Source: CAYGUK01 sp964352985 (lineage in GTDB: Bacteria > Pseudomonadota > Gammaproteobacteria > JAHCLG01). Taken from it: a DNA stretch of 12,758 nucleotides. The position numbers and the translations under genes are program-made. Positions 1 through 7,015 of the stretch are shown here, piece by piece. Every line of letters begins with the position of its first letter. Within the stretch, counting starts at the first letter, position 1. Where the stretch lies: contig CAYGUK010000110.1 in assembly GCA_964352985.1 (NCBI GenBank), forward strand, positions 1 to 12,758. Reading direction: 5' to 3'. A model generated the notes under the pieces. That model had not been told where the DNA came from. It saw only the letters and a list, made by a program, of their open reading frames with translations, and ran no database searches.

Positions 1-694
1 ATCTAAATAAATCCAATGGAATAATTCTATCTTGTTCACCTCCTAATATTAAAGTTGGAATTTTTTTTGGCACCCACTTTGATATATAGGTTTGGTCAAA
101 ATGCTTCTTAGACCATTCAAACGTTTTATAGTTAAATGGCAGTGTTTCTAGGAGAGTTTTGCCTTTTGCCAGGCCTTTTTTTGTAAAGGAATAGGTAGCT
201 GATGAGATTGTTATTTTTTTTAAAAGAAAATTATTCGGATTTTTTTCATATTGTTTCTGTAATTTTTCGATTGTTTTTAATGGATGATTTTTAACATATT
301 GTATAAATTCTTTTTGCCACGATGAATCAGGCGCTGTATTCATCAAGACTAAACCATTCAGCATTTTTTCAAGCCCTGGTGTTGCTAGTGCGTACATTCC
401 TCCGGTTGAATGTGCGACTAAGACAATATTTTTTAATGAGCTAACAGCCTCAAGAAGCGCTTCTGACCAATGCGAGAAATATTTTGCATCATCAGGCGTT
501 GTATTTGAACCATCACCGGGTAGATCGAGATGCCATATTGAACCGGGTAATTTTAAAATTTCAGTTAACTTACTCAATGATTCAGATCCTAATCCTGGAC
601 CTCCTGGTAAAAATAACCAATTAAAATTAGATCCGCTCATTGAGCGTATTAGTTGTAAACGTGCTCTTGAATGTGTCCAGAGGCATTTATTCAA
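1..694 (-). CDS. Alpha/beta hydrolase, C-terminus cut by window edge
   Basis: Reading the minus strand from 694 gives an uninterrupted frame to the left edge, about 231 residues. It has the layout of an alpha/beta hydrolase. A PGGPG motif near residues 27-31 resembles the HGGPG oxyanion segment of proline-iminopeptidase-like (S33) enzymes. It is followed by HLDLPGDG and by the nucleophile elbow AHSTGG, whose Ser codon is at 409-407. GGEQDRIIP near the edge carries the probable acid Asp (codon 31-29). The catalytic His would lie outside the window. An in-frame TGA at 730-728 limits the N-terminus. TTG at 694 is the preferred start, because GCGGGA (708-703) sits 8 nt upstream and the residues from there (KCLWTHSRARLQL) look like genuine coding sequence. 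The first ATG, at 640, would cut into that block. The substrate cannot be told from sequence. The gene is divergent from the metal operon and probably unrelated to it. Confidence 0.85.
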   Translation of the reverse strand, partial: MNKCLWTHSRARLQLIRSMSGSNFNWLFLPGGPGLGSESLSKLTEILKLPGSIWHLDLPGDGSNTTPDDAKYFSHWSEALLEAVSSLKNIVLVAHSTGGMYALATPGLEKMLNGLVLMNTAPDSSWQKEFIQYVKNHPLKTIEKLQKQYEKNPNNFLLKKITISSATYSFTKKGLAKGKTLLETLPFNYKTFEWSKKHFDQTYISKWVPKKIPTLILGGEQDRIIPLDLFR

Positions 695-702
695 TTTATC
701 AG

Positions 703-708
703 TCCCGC
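703..708 (-). promoter_or_regulatory. Shine-Dalgarno supporting TTG start of hydrolase
   Basis: On the minus strand GCGGGA lies 8 nt before the TTG at 694-692. It is the only purine-rich RBS-like stretch between the upstream in-frame stop and the conserved coding region, so it decides the start choice. Confidence 0.4.
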
Positions 709-748
709 ATAGTAAATGGTGATTATCTCAATTTTTGTTTATATATGA

Positions 749-777
749 ATTATATCTTCTATTGAAACACTTAGAAA
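749..777 (-). promoter_or_regulatory. Candidate sigma70 promoter for the hydrolase
   Basis: On the minus strand a perfect TATAAT (754-749) is preceded, across a 17-nt spacer, by TTTCTA (777-772), a 3-of-6 match to TTGACA. Transcription would start near 742, leaving a leader of about 48 nt before the TTG start. The -10 is good and the -35 is poor. AT-rich DNA produces such matches by chance. Confidence 0.35.
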
Positions 778-845
778 TATTTATTCCTGATTCTAGAAAT
801 TCTGAATATTTGCTTTTAAACTTTTAATAAGTCGCTGATGATATA

Positions 846-1034
846 TTATTTTCGATATAACTCAACAACGCCTATCCCGCCTTTGTCTTCTGTTAAATTA
901 TAAATTAGTTGCAAATCACTTAGTTTACTTCGCTTTGTTGTAGAGGCTCATCTGTTTTGTTTGCTTCTACAATACTCGTTACGTTTAAGCTGTCTTATTT
1001 TCGAAAATTCTACCCTGCTTGATGAAATAGGTAA
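846..1034 (-). pseudogene. Possible decayed ORF fragment, unrecognised
   Basis: One minus-strand frame is open from 1034 to 951 (28 codons), has a single TGA at 950-948, and is open again from 947 to a TAA at 848-846 (33 codons). The second half includes SKLSDLQLIYNLTEDKGG followed by IGVVELYRK, which reads like real protein rather than random AT-rich translation. No start codon with an RBS was found and no family is recognised. It could be the remnant of a lost gene or an intergenic repeat, or chance. It lies inside the divergent gap between the hydrolase and the arsR-type gene. Confidence 0.2.
936..974 (+). repeat. 12-bp inverted repeat (hairpin) in the divergent intergenic region
   Basis: The left arm (936-947, TGTTGTAGAGGC with first base T936) pairs with the right arm 963-974 (GCTTCTACAATA) across a 15-nt loop. 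As plus-strand RNA all 12 positions pair, with two G-U wobbles (937/973 and 945/965). The minus-strand RNA would have A-C mismatches at those two places, so the structure favours plus-strand transcription. No T-run follows, so it is not a standard terminator. It could be a leader structure of the arsR operon or an operator-like element. Confidence 0.45.
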
Positions 1035-1071
1035 TTAGATAACATTACATATCAACTTTGGATCATATGAA

Positions 1072-1100
1072 TTGACATTGATATGTTTGAGTAGTAGCCT
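1072..1100 (+). promoter_or_regulatory. Candidate promoter of the arsR-czcCBA operon
   Basis: A perfect TTGACA (1072-1077) is followed, after a 17-nt spacer, by TAGCCT (1095-1100), a 3-of-6 match to TATAAT. Initiation would fall at about 1107-1108, right at the preferred ATG of the regulator, implying a leaderless or nearly leaderless mRNA. This fits the lack of a Shine-Dalgarno before that ATG. The weak -10 keeps this tentative. Confidence 0.35.
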
Positions 1101-1106
1101 CTACTC
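1089..1106 (+). promoter_or_regulatory. Inverted repeat, candidate ArsR-family operator
   Basis: GAGTAG (1089-1094) and CTACTC (1101-1106) form a perfect 6-bp inverted repeat with a 6-nt centre. It lies immediately upstream of the ATG at 1108 and overlaps the candidate -10. ArsR/SmtB dimers usually bind imperfect inverted repeats at their own promoter, so autorepression here is plausible. It differs from familiar SmtB/CzrA operator half-sites, so the assignment rests on position and symmetry. Confidence 0.4.
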
Positions 1107-1107
1107 T

Positions 1108-1407
1108 ATGAATAATCAACATTTCCAACAAGTTACACACATTTTTCATATGCTCAGTCAGCCCCATCGTTTAAAAATCATGTGGCTATGTCTCAAGCAG
1201 CCATTATCTGTCAGTGACATTACGATCGAAATGAAAAATCTTTCGCAATCATTAGTAAGCCATCATTTAAAACAATTGAGAGAGGCTAATTTAATTCACT
1301 CCGCACGTAATGGTAAACACGTACTTTATCAAGTAACAGACGAATGGGTTCGTTGCATTATTTGTGACATGTTCGCACACACTAAAAGACGCATTAAAAG
1401 GAAATAA
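1108..1407 (+). CDS. ArsR/SmtB-family metal-responsive repressor
   Basis: A 99-residue winged-helix repressor that probably controls the downstream efflux genes by releasing DNA when it binds metal. It shows the ArsR core: SQPHRLKIMWLCL (about 17-29), then SVSDI (34-38), the recognition region LSQSLVSHHLKQLREANLI (45-63), and a beta-wing ending at about 75. The ArsR-type C-V-C-D-L alpha-3 site is absent (SVSDI instead). In alpha-5 the SmtB/CzrA D-x-H-x10-H-x2-H/E pattern is altered. D78 and H91 are kept, the first His is W80 and the last position is R94, and C83 and C86 are added. ATG 1108 is preferred because the N-terminus then has normal family length. An in-frame TTG at 1072 would add 12 atypical residues and coincides with a TTGACA promoter element. 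The channel gene follows after 42 nt with no terminator. Confidence 0.9.
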   Translation: MNNQHFQQVTHIFHMLSQPHRLKIMWLCLKQPLSVSDITIEMKNLSQSLVSHHLKQLREANLIHSARNGKHVLYQVTDEWVRCIICDMFAHTKRRIKRK

Positions 1408-1412
1408 CAATT

Positions 1413-1460
1413 ATGGAAATAATTTTATATTTGACGAAAGATAGAAATAATGACGATTAG
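1413..1460 (+). CDS. Possible 15-codon leader ORF overlapping the czcC start
   Basis: ATG 1413 opens a 15-residue frame (MEIILYLTKDRNNDD) ending with TAG at 1458-1460, so it overlaps the start of the channel gene by 11 nt. It has an AAGGAA-like sequence about 10 nt upstream, better than the weak AAAGATAGAA before the channel ATG at 1450. This layout could support translational coupling. It is short and could easily be chance. Confidence 0.25.
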   Translation: MEIILYLTKDRNNDD

Positions 1461-2700
1461 ATTAACACCCAGAATTCTAATCATCATTTTTATTTTGCTA
1501 TTTATTTCTATAGTGACAACTAGCCAAGCAAAAACACATTTTACATTTAGTCATGCATGGTCAATTGCCAAACGATATAGCCCATTACTAAAATCAGCAA
1601 ATGCTACTATTCAAGCTGCAAAAGGACAATTAATCCAATCGCACACTTATCCTAATCCCTCTATCAGTATTTCAGCAGAAAATATTGCAGGTAGTGGACA
1701 ATATAGTCGTTTTGAGTCAGCAGAAACTACCCTTTCACTCTCTCAAACATTCCCTTTAGGAGGTAAGCGTTTTGCCAATCAAAATGTTCAGCAAGGATTC
1801 ATTAATTTTTATCAATCGGCGTTATTAACAACCGAGTCAAAGTTATATATTTTATTAGGTGAACGATATGTGAATGTGCTTTATGCTCAAAATTGGCAAG
1901 ATGCAACGAATAAATTAGTACGCATCGATACGACTATTGTTTCCACATTAAAAAGAAAACTCCACGCAGGTAATGGCTCACCCCTGGACTTAATGACGGC
2001 TCAAATTCAATTATCACAATCAAAAATAGCAAGAGACATTGCCAATCAGAAATTGCATGCTGCATGGAAACAACTGACATTATTAATGGGCCAAAGTAAT
2101 TTAAAATATCGTAGAATATTGGATAAGGGGTTACCTCATCGGCTTTCTAGTTATAAAAAATTATATGTTGCTTTATTGAGTAGTCCAACGTGGAAAATGC
2201 AAATTGTTAAAACAAAGGTGGCCTACCAAAAAATCTTATTAGCAAATAAAGAAATTTGGCCGGATTTAAGTGTGTCGATTGGTGCCAGGCATTTTGCCGA
2301 CACGCATGAAAATAGTTTAGTCGCAGATTTCTCACTGCCTTTACCAATCTACGATCAAAATCAGGGAAATATTGTCAGTCGGTTAGCAGACTATAATAAT
2401 GAGTTAAATAAACAGCAACAGATCTTAATAGAAATAAAAAGTCAGCTTGTGATGTTATATCAAATCGCACAATCTTCACAATTAAGATCTTTTATGGTTT
2501 TTCATCAAATATTACCGAAAGCTCAACAAGCGGTTAACCTTGCACAAAATGGTTATTTACAGGGAAGATATCCCTATGTTACATTAGCAAATGCACAAGC
2601 AACATTGTTATCAGCCGAAAAAGAATATTGGCAGGCGCATGCTAGTTTTGATAAAACATTAGTTGAACTCAATGGACTGCTTGGCCAAGGATATTTCTAG
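1450..2700 (+). CDS. czcC: CzcC/HelC-type outer-membrane efflux channel
   Basis: A 416-residue member of the TolC-like outer membrane efflux protein family, expected to form the outer-membrane exit duct of the tripartite metal pump. A hydrophobic signal peptide spans about residues 8-23, with a likely signal-peptidase I site after SQA (residue 27). No lipobox Cys is present. The CzcC hallmarks follow: TYPNPSISISAEN (about 66-78), then LSLSQTFPLGGKR (95-107). The rest has alternating amphipathic helices in two OEP-type halves, ending with VELNGLLGQG. The length is normal for CzcC. The start is ATG 1450; the RBS is weak (AAAGATAGAA), so coupling to upstream translation is possible. TAG at 2698-2700 is 9 nt before the adaptor ATG. 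Specificity comes from the pump, not from this protein. Confidence 0.92.
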   Translation: MTIRLTPRILIIIFILLFISIVTTSQAKTHFTFSHAWSIAKRYSPLLKSANATIQAAKGQLIQSHTYPNPSISISAENIAGSGQYSRFESAETTLSLSQTFPLGGKRFANQNVQQGFINFYQSALLTTESKLYILLGERYVNVLYAQNWQDATNKLVRIDTTIVSTLKRKLHAGNGSPLDLMTAQIQLSQSKIARDIANQKLHAAWKQLTLLMGQSNLKYRRILDKGLPHRLSSYKKLYVALLSSPTWKMQIVKTKVAYQKILLANKEIWPDLSVSIGARHFADTHENSLVADFSLPLPIYDQNQGNIVSRLADYNNELNKQQQILIEIKSQLVMLYQIAQSSQLRSFMVFHQILPKAQQAVNLAQNGYLQGRYPYVTLANAQATLLSAEKEYWQAHASFDKTLVELNGLLGQGYF

Positions 2701-2709
2701 AGGGATTTT

Positions 2710-3693
2710 ATGAAAATAGGTATTTATATAAGTGTCATTATTACATTTGTTTTTTCAATAAATATTGCTATCGCCGTTGGGGATCATGATTACCATCATG
2801 GAGAGGATAATCATAAGGCCCATGTTAAACAGTCTGAACATAGCGATCACCAACATGAAAAAGAAGAAGCCAAGTTAATTTATTTATCACCTGAAGCACT
2901 GAAATCTAATCACATTGAAATATCCACATCACACGCTCAAGTGATTGCACAAACTTTACCGGTATATGGGAAAATAGTCCCAGTGCAAAACAAACAAGTA
3001 ACTATTTATCCGCGATTTGCAGGAATTGTCAAATCACTTAATTTCCAAATGGGCGATCATGTTACAAAAGATGATGTGCTTGCAATTATCGAAAGTAATG
3101 AAAGTTTACAGAATTATTCTATTAAAGCACCTTTAACGGGAACGTTAATTGAGCAACATGTCAATGTTGGTAAGTTGGTGAAACCTGACCAAGCAATTTA
3201 TGAGCTAGCCGATCTTTCCACTGTTTGGGTAGAACTTTCTATTTATCGAAAAGATGCTCATCGCGTCACAAAAGGGGATACAATTTTTGTAACAAAAGAA
3301 GGTGAGGAAAACAAAAAAATAAAAAGTGTTATACATTATATCTCACCCATTGGTAATGAACACACTCAAAGTATTATTGCTCGAGCGACATTATCAAACT
3401 CAAATAGTCAATGGATCCCAGGACTTTATGTCGATGTCACAATAGTCGTCGGCAATAATAAAGTACCCGTCGCAGTTTCTCGAAATGCTATTCAAACCCT
3501 CGATGGCGAGAAAGTCGTATTTGTTGAAAGAAAGTCAAATTATTTTGAACCACAAATTGTCAAGCTTGGTGACGGTGATGACAATTTTATACAAATCAAA
3601 TTAGGATTAAAAAGTGGTGAAAAATATGTGTCAAAAAATAGTTTTATTTTAAAAGCAGAGCTTGAGAAAAATAGTGCTGAGCACACGCATTAA
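2710..3693 (+). CDS. czcB: CzcB/HelB-type periplasmic adaptor with His-rich N-terminus
   Basis: A 327-residue membrane-fusion (periplasmic adaptor) protein linking the RND pump to the outer-membrane channel. A signal peptide covers residues 1-22, with probable cleavage after AIA. Directly behind it is a His/acidic stretch with eight His between residues 26 and 49, a likely metal-binding tail as in other CzcB/CusB-type adaptors. The biotinyl-lipoyl-like half-motifs are RFAGIVKSLNFQMGDHV (starting at residue 102) and IKAPLTGTLIEQHVNVGKLV (starting at residue 138). Beta-barrel and membrane-proximal domains follow (WVELSIYRKDAHRV and onward). The end is again His-containing (AEHTH). A good Shine-Dalgarno (AGAGGG, about 2700-2705) precedes ATG 2710. 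The pump gene begins 11 nt after the stop, so the two are surely co-transcribed. Confidence 0.93.
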   Translation: MKIGIYISVIITFVFSINIAIAVGDHDYHHGEDNHKAHVKQSEHSDHQHEKEEAKLIYLSPEALKSNHIEISTSHAQVIAQTLPVYGKIVPVQNKQVTIYPRFAGIVKSLNFQMGDHVTKDDVLAIIESNESLQNYSIKAPLTGTLIEQHVNVGKLVKPDQAIYELADLSTVWVELSIYRKDAHRVTKGDTIFVTKEGEENKKIKSVIHYISPIGNEHTQSIIARATLSNSNSQWIPGLYVDVTIVVGNNKVPVAVSRNAIQTLDGEKVVFVERKSNYFEPQIVKLGDGDDNFIQIKLGLKSGEKYVSKNSFILKAELEKNSAEHTH

Positions 3694-3704
3694 TCATAGG
3701 AACT

Positions 3705-6700
3705 ATGATGATAGAAAGGATATTACAATTTTCTTTAAAACATCGATGGCTTATTTTATTGGCTATAATTGGAATGATTGTTTTAGGCATTTATAATTTT
3801 ACACAATTACCCATTGATGCCGTTCCTGATATTACCAATGTTCAAGTACAAATTAATACCGAAGCAAAAGGCTTAACCCCTTATGAAGTGGAACAGCGGA
3901 TCACTTATCCTATTGAGGTAGCAATGAGTGGCTTACCCAAATTAGACTATACGCGATCACTTTCTCGTTATGGATTATCACAAGTCACCATCGTATTCAA
4001 AGAGGGAACGAATATCTATTTTGCAAGACAGCTCATAACTGAGCGATTGCAATCAATGAGAAGTCAATTACCCGTTGGCATTGAGCCACACCTTGGACCG
4101 ATTTCAACAGGTTTAGGTGAAATTTTCATGTATACAGTGACGGCAAAACCGGGGGCAGTAAATGAAAAAGGAAAGCCGTATACGGCAATGCAATTGCGAA
4201 CAATACAAGATTGGATCATCCGCCCACAATTACGCAATATTCCAGGCGTTGCTGAAGTCAATGCGATTGGAGGTTATGAAAAGCAATATCAAGTAACGCC
4301 TGAACTTAAAAAGTTAATACAATATGGTGTAACATTACATGAAATCGAGCAAGCGCTAGAAAAAAACAATGACAATATGGGAGCGGGTTATATTGAGCAG
4401 CAAGGCGAACAATTTTTGATTCGAATCCCAGGACAATTAAAAACAGAAAAAGCGATAGGCAATGTAGTTGTTCGTTCGCACCGAGGTGTCAGTTTGCGAG
4501 TCTCTGATTTAGCAACAGTGACAATTAGTCATGCTCTTAGAAGTGGTGCAGGAACCAGTGAAGGACATGAATCAGTCATTGGTACAGTTTCAATGTTAAT
4601 GGGCGATAATAGCCGTGTTGTTGCTAAACGAATTGCCAAGCGCTTAAAAGAAATTAATAAAACTTTGCCTAATGGCATTATCGCAACGCCTGTTTATAAT
4701 CGCACCTACCTTGTTAATGCAACTATTGATACAGTAAAAAATAATTTACTTGAAGGGGCATTATTAGTTTGTGTTATTTTATTTTTATTCTTAGGAAACA
4801 TACGTGCTGCTTTGATTACTGCGGCAGTCATTCCCCTCTCAATGCTCATGACAATCACCGGAATGGTACATCATAACATTAGCGCAAATCTGATGAGTAT
4901 GGGCGCATTAGACTTTGGTTTAATTGTTGATGGTGCAGTCATTATCGTTGAAAATTGTATTAAACAATTAGGTTTACAATCGCAAGGTGTATCATTGCCA
5001 TTAAAGGAAAGACTTTCACTTACATTATCAGCTAGTCAAGAAGTTATCAAACCCAGTTTATTCGGCGTATTGATTATTACCATTGTGTATATTCCTATTT
5101 TGACATTAAGCGGTGTGGAAGGAAAAATGTTTATTCCCATGGCGCAAACCGTAATTCTTGCATTACTCTCTGCACTTTTATTGTCTCTAACCTTTATACC
5201 TGCTGCAATAGGAATATTTCTAAAGGGTAAAATAAAAGAAAAACCCAATGTGATAGTTCGATTTTTCCAAAAAATCTATAAACCAAGTTTACGCTTGAGT
5301 TTAAACTATCCCTGGATAAGCATCATTATTGCATTTATTATTTTTATTATTTCAGGTTTAGTTGCATCAACTATGGGGGCCGAATTTGTCCCAAGTTTGG
5401 ATGAAGGCGATATTGCGCTTCATGCCATTAGAACACCCTCAACAAGTCTTACACAATCAGTCACTATGCAAAAGCTTGTTGAAAAAAAAGTATTGAATTT
5501 TCCTGAAGTAAGTCATGTGTTTTCGAAAATTGGAACTGCGGAAGTAGCAACCGATCCGATGCCACCGAATGTTGCGGATACATTTGTTATTTTAAAACCG
5601 AGAAACCAGTGGCCAAATCCTAAGTTATCTAAAATAGATTTAATTCATCAATTACAAACAGCATTAAAAGAATTGCCTGGGAATAGTTATGAATTCACTC
5701 AGCCTATTCAAATGCGATTTAATGAGTTAATTTCAGGTGTTAGGAGTGATGTTGCGGTAAAAATATTTGGCGATGATATAAATGTATTACTAAAAAATGC
5801 CAATAAAGTAGCTGAAATATTAAAACAAATTAAGGGCTCTGCTGATGTCAAAGTGGAGCAAGTCTCAGGATTGCCAACAATTACTATTCATGTCGATCGC
5901 CACTTACTTGCACGCTATGGTCTAACAATGTCACAAGTACAAAATACCATAGTCACGGCGCTAGGTGGGAGTGAAGTAGGTAAGATTTATCAAGGTGACA
6001 GACGTTTTGATTTAACCGTGCGCTTATCAGAGCAAGCAAGAAAAGATCAGAATATACTCCGAAAAATTTATATTGATTTGCCACTTAATGAAGATGGTGA
6101 ACGCCATTTTATCCCACTCAGTGAAATTGCAACTTTAAAGGTAGAAACGGGTCCAAACCAAATTAGTCGAGAAAATGGCAAGCGACGTATTGTGATTTCT
6201 ACAAATGTTAGAGGACGAGATTTACGTTCATTTGTTGATGCTGCTCAATTTAATATTGATAAATCACTCTCTTTACCCAGTGGTTATTGGATTAGCTGGG
6301 GGGGGCAATTTGAACAATTAGCAACAGCGACTAAACGATTAATGATTGTTGTTCCAATCGTATTAATATTAATTTTTGTTTTACTGTTTATATCATTAGG
6401 TGGTGTATTAGATAGTATTATTGTTTTCACAGGTGTTCCATTAGCATTAACAGGTGGCGTATTTTCTTTATGGTTAAGAGAGATTCCATTATCAATATCA
6501 GCCGGTGTGGGATTCATTGCATTATCTGGTGTTGCCGTTTTAAATGGTCTGGTTATTTTAACTTTTATAAAAAATCTAGTTAAACAAAATATACCAATAA
6601 AAGAAGCCGTTTTTCAAGGTTCTCTACAGCGATTGCGCCCTGTGTTAATGACAGCACTCGTTGCATCACTTGGCTTTATTCCAATGGCCATATCAACAGG

Positions 6701-6836
6701 CACAGGTGCAGAAGTTCAACGTCCTTTAGCAACGGTGGTTATCGGTGGCATTATTTCATCAACATTACTCACATTATTTGTCTTGCCATGCTTGTATTAT
6801 TTAATTCATAAAAACAAAGTAACGCAAAAAGAATAA
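3705..6836 (+). CDS. czcA: CzcA/HelA-family heavy-metal RND efflux pump (divalent cation type)
   Basis: A 1043-residue inner-membrane RND transporter of the HME family, which exports metal cations by proton antiport through the channel and adaptor encoded just upstream. TM1 lies at about residues 14-32. The TM4 signature DFGLIVDGAVIIVEN starts at D403 and gives D403, D409 and E416, equivalent to the D402/D408/E415 proton relay of Cupriavidus CzcA. This DFG..VDG..VEN form marks divalent (Zn/Cd/Co/Ni) pumps. CusA-type Cu/Ag pumps differ here, and the CusA Met cluster is not evident. Other CzcA hallmarks are ATDPMPPNVADTFVILKPR, ELISGVRSDVAVKIFGDD and SWGGQFE. ATG 3705 has AGGA 4-5 nt upstream; a second ATG follows at 3708. 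Full length for the family and intact. A G8 tract lies at 6298-6305. It ends the operon. Confidence 0.97.
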   Translation: MMIERILQFSLKHRWLILLAIIGMIVLGIYNFTQLPIDAVPDITNVQVQINTEAKGLTPYEVEQRITYPIEVAMSGLPKLDYTRSLSRYGLSQVTIVFKEGTNIYFARQLITERLQSMRSQLPVGIEPHLGPISTGLGEIFMYTVTAKPGAVNEKGKPYTAMQLRTIQDWIIRPQLRNIPGVAEVNAIGGYEKQYQVTPELKKLIQYGVTLHEIEQALEKNNDNMGAGYIEQQGEQFLIRIPGQLKTEKAIGNVVVRSHRGVSLRVSDLATVTISHALRSGAGTSEGHESVIGTVSMLMGDNSRVVAKRIAKRLKEINKTLPNGIIATPVYNRTYLVNATIDTVKNNLLEGALLVCVILFLFLGNIRAALITAAVIPLSMLMTITGMVHHNISANLMSMGALDFGLIVDGAVIIVENCIKQLGLQSQGVSLPLKERLSLTLSASQEVIKPSLFGVLIITIVYIPILTLSGVEGKMFIPMAQTVILALLSALLLSLTFIPAAIGIFLKGKIKEKPNVIVRFFQKIYKPSLRLSLNYPWISIIIAFIIFIISGLVASTMGAEFVPSLDEGDIALHAIRTPSTSLTQSVTMQKLVEKKVLNFPEVSHVFSKIGTAEVATDPMPPNVADTFVILKPRNQWPNPKLSKIDLIHQLQTALKELPGNSYEFTQPIQMRFNELISGVRSDVAVKIFGDDINVLLKNANKVAEILKQIKGSADVKVEQVSGLPTITIHVDRHLLARYGLTMSQVQNTIVTALGGSEVGKIYQGDRRFDLTVRLSEQARKDQNILRKIYIDLPLNEDGERHFIPLSEIATLKVETGPNQISRENGKRRIVISTNVRGRDLRSFVDAAQFNIDKSLSLPSGYWISWGGQFEQLATATKRLMIVVPIVLILIFVLLFISLGGVLDSIIVFTGVPLALTGGVFSLWLREIPLSISAGVGFIALSGVAVLNGLVILTFIKNLVKQNIPIKEAVFQGSLQRLRPVLMTALVASLGFIPMAISTGTGAEVQRPLATVVIGGIISSTLLTLFVLPCLYYLIHKNKVTQKE
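6298..6305 (+). repeat. G8 homopolymer inside czcA
   Basis: Eight consecutive G residues encode Trp-Gly-Gly of the conserved SWGGQFE motif (AGC TGG GGG GGG CAA). It is a long G-run for such AT-rich DNA and a possible slippage point. The reading frame is intact here. Confidence 0.9.
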
Positions 6837-6899
6837 TAAACATGACTTTATAATTTAAAACGTGTTAGTTATGTCATCGACCAGATCATATGTAGTCGC

Positions 6900-6952
6900 T
6901 CAAATCAGCATTGAGTCATGCTATTTCAATATTTGTGAATTGTCAGATTTGA
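6900..6952. repeat. Nested inverted repeats in the convergent gap
   Basis: TCAAATC (6900-6906) pairs with GATTTGA (6946-6952). Inside lie AGCAT/ATGCT (6907-6911/6918-6922) and TTCA/TGAA (6925-6928/6936-6939), together drawing a small three-way-junction shape. A separate CTATTA/TAATAG repeat sits at 6959-6964/6972-6977. None is GC-rich or followed by a T-run. The 179-nt gap (6837-7015) holds no coding frame, and no convincing terminator is visible. Confidence 0.3.
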
Positions 6953-7015
6953 ATCGAACTATTACAGAGCATAATAGAGTGGTTTGTTCACAACATTGGA
7001 GCAAGCTATAAAAAA

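Noticed and set aside
791..798. TTCTAGAA palindrome and repeated TTATTTTCGA (846-855, 995-1004) in the intergenic region
   Set aside because: Short AT-rich matches like these are expected by chance, and no spacing or flanking feature supports a function.
1072..1107. TTG at 1072 as start of the ArsR-family gene
   Set aside because: The extra 12 residues are atypical for the family, the TTG is part of a good TTGACA promoter element, and the ATG at 1108 gives a normal N-terminus.
4064..4261. Minus-strand open frames within czcA (4064-4261, 5036-5248, 6284-6517)
   Set aside because: All are antisense to conserved CzcA segments and resemble no known protein.
6935..6962. tRNA-like T-arm (GTTCGATTC on the minus strand) in the convergent gap
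   Set aside because: No matching T-stem, acceptor stem or anticodon arm can be drawn around it.
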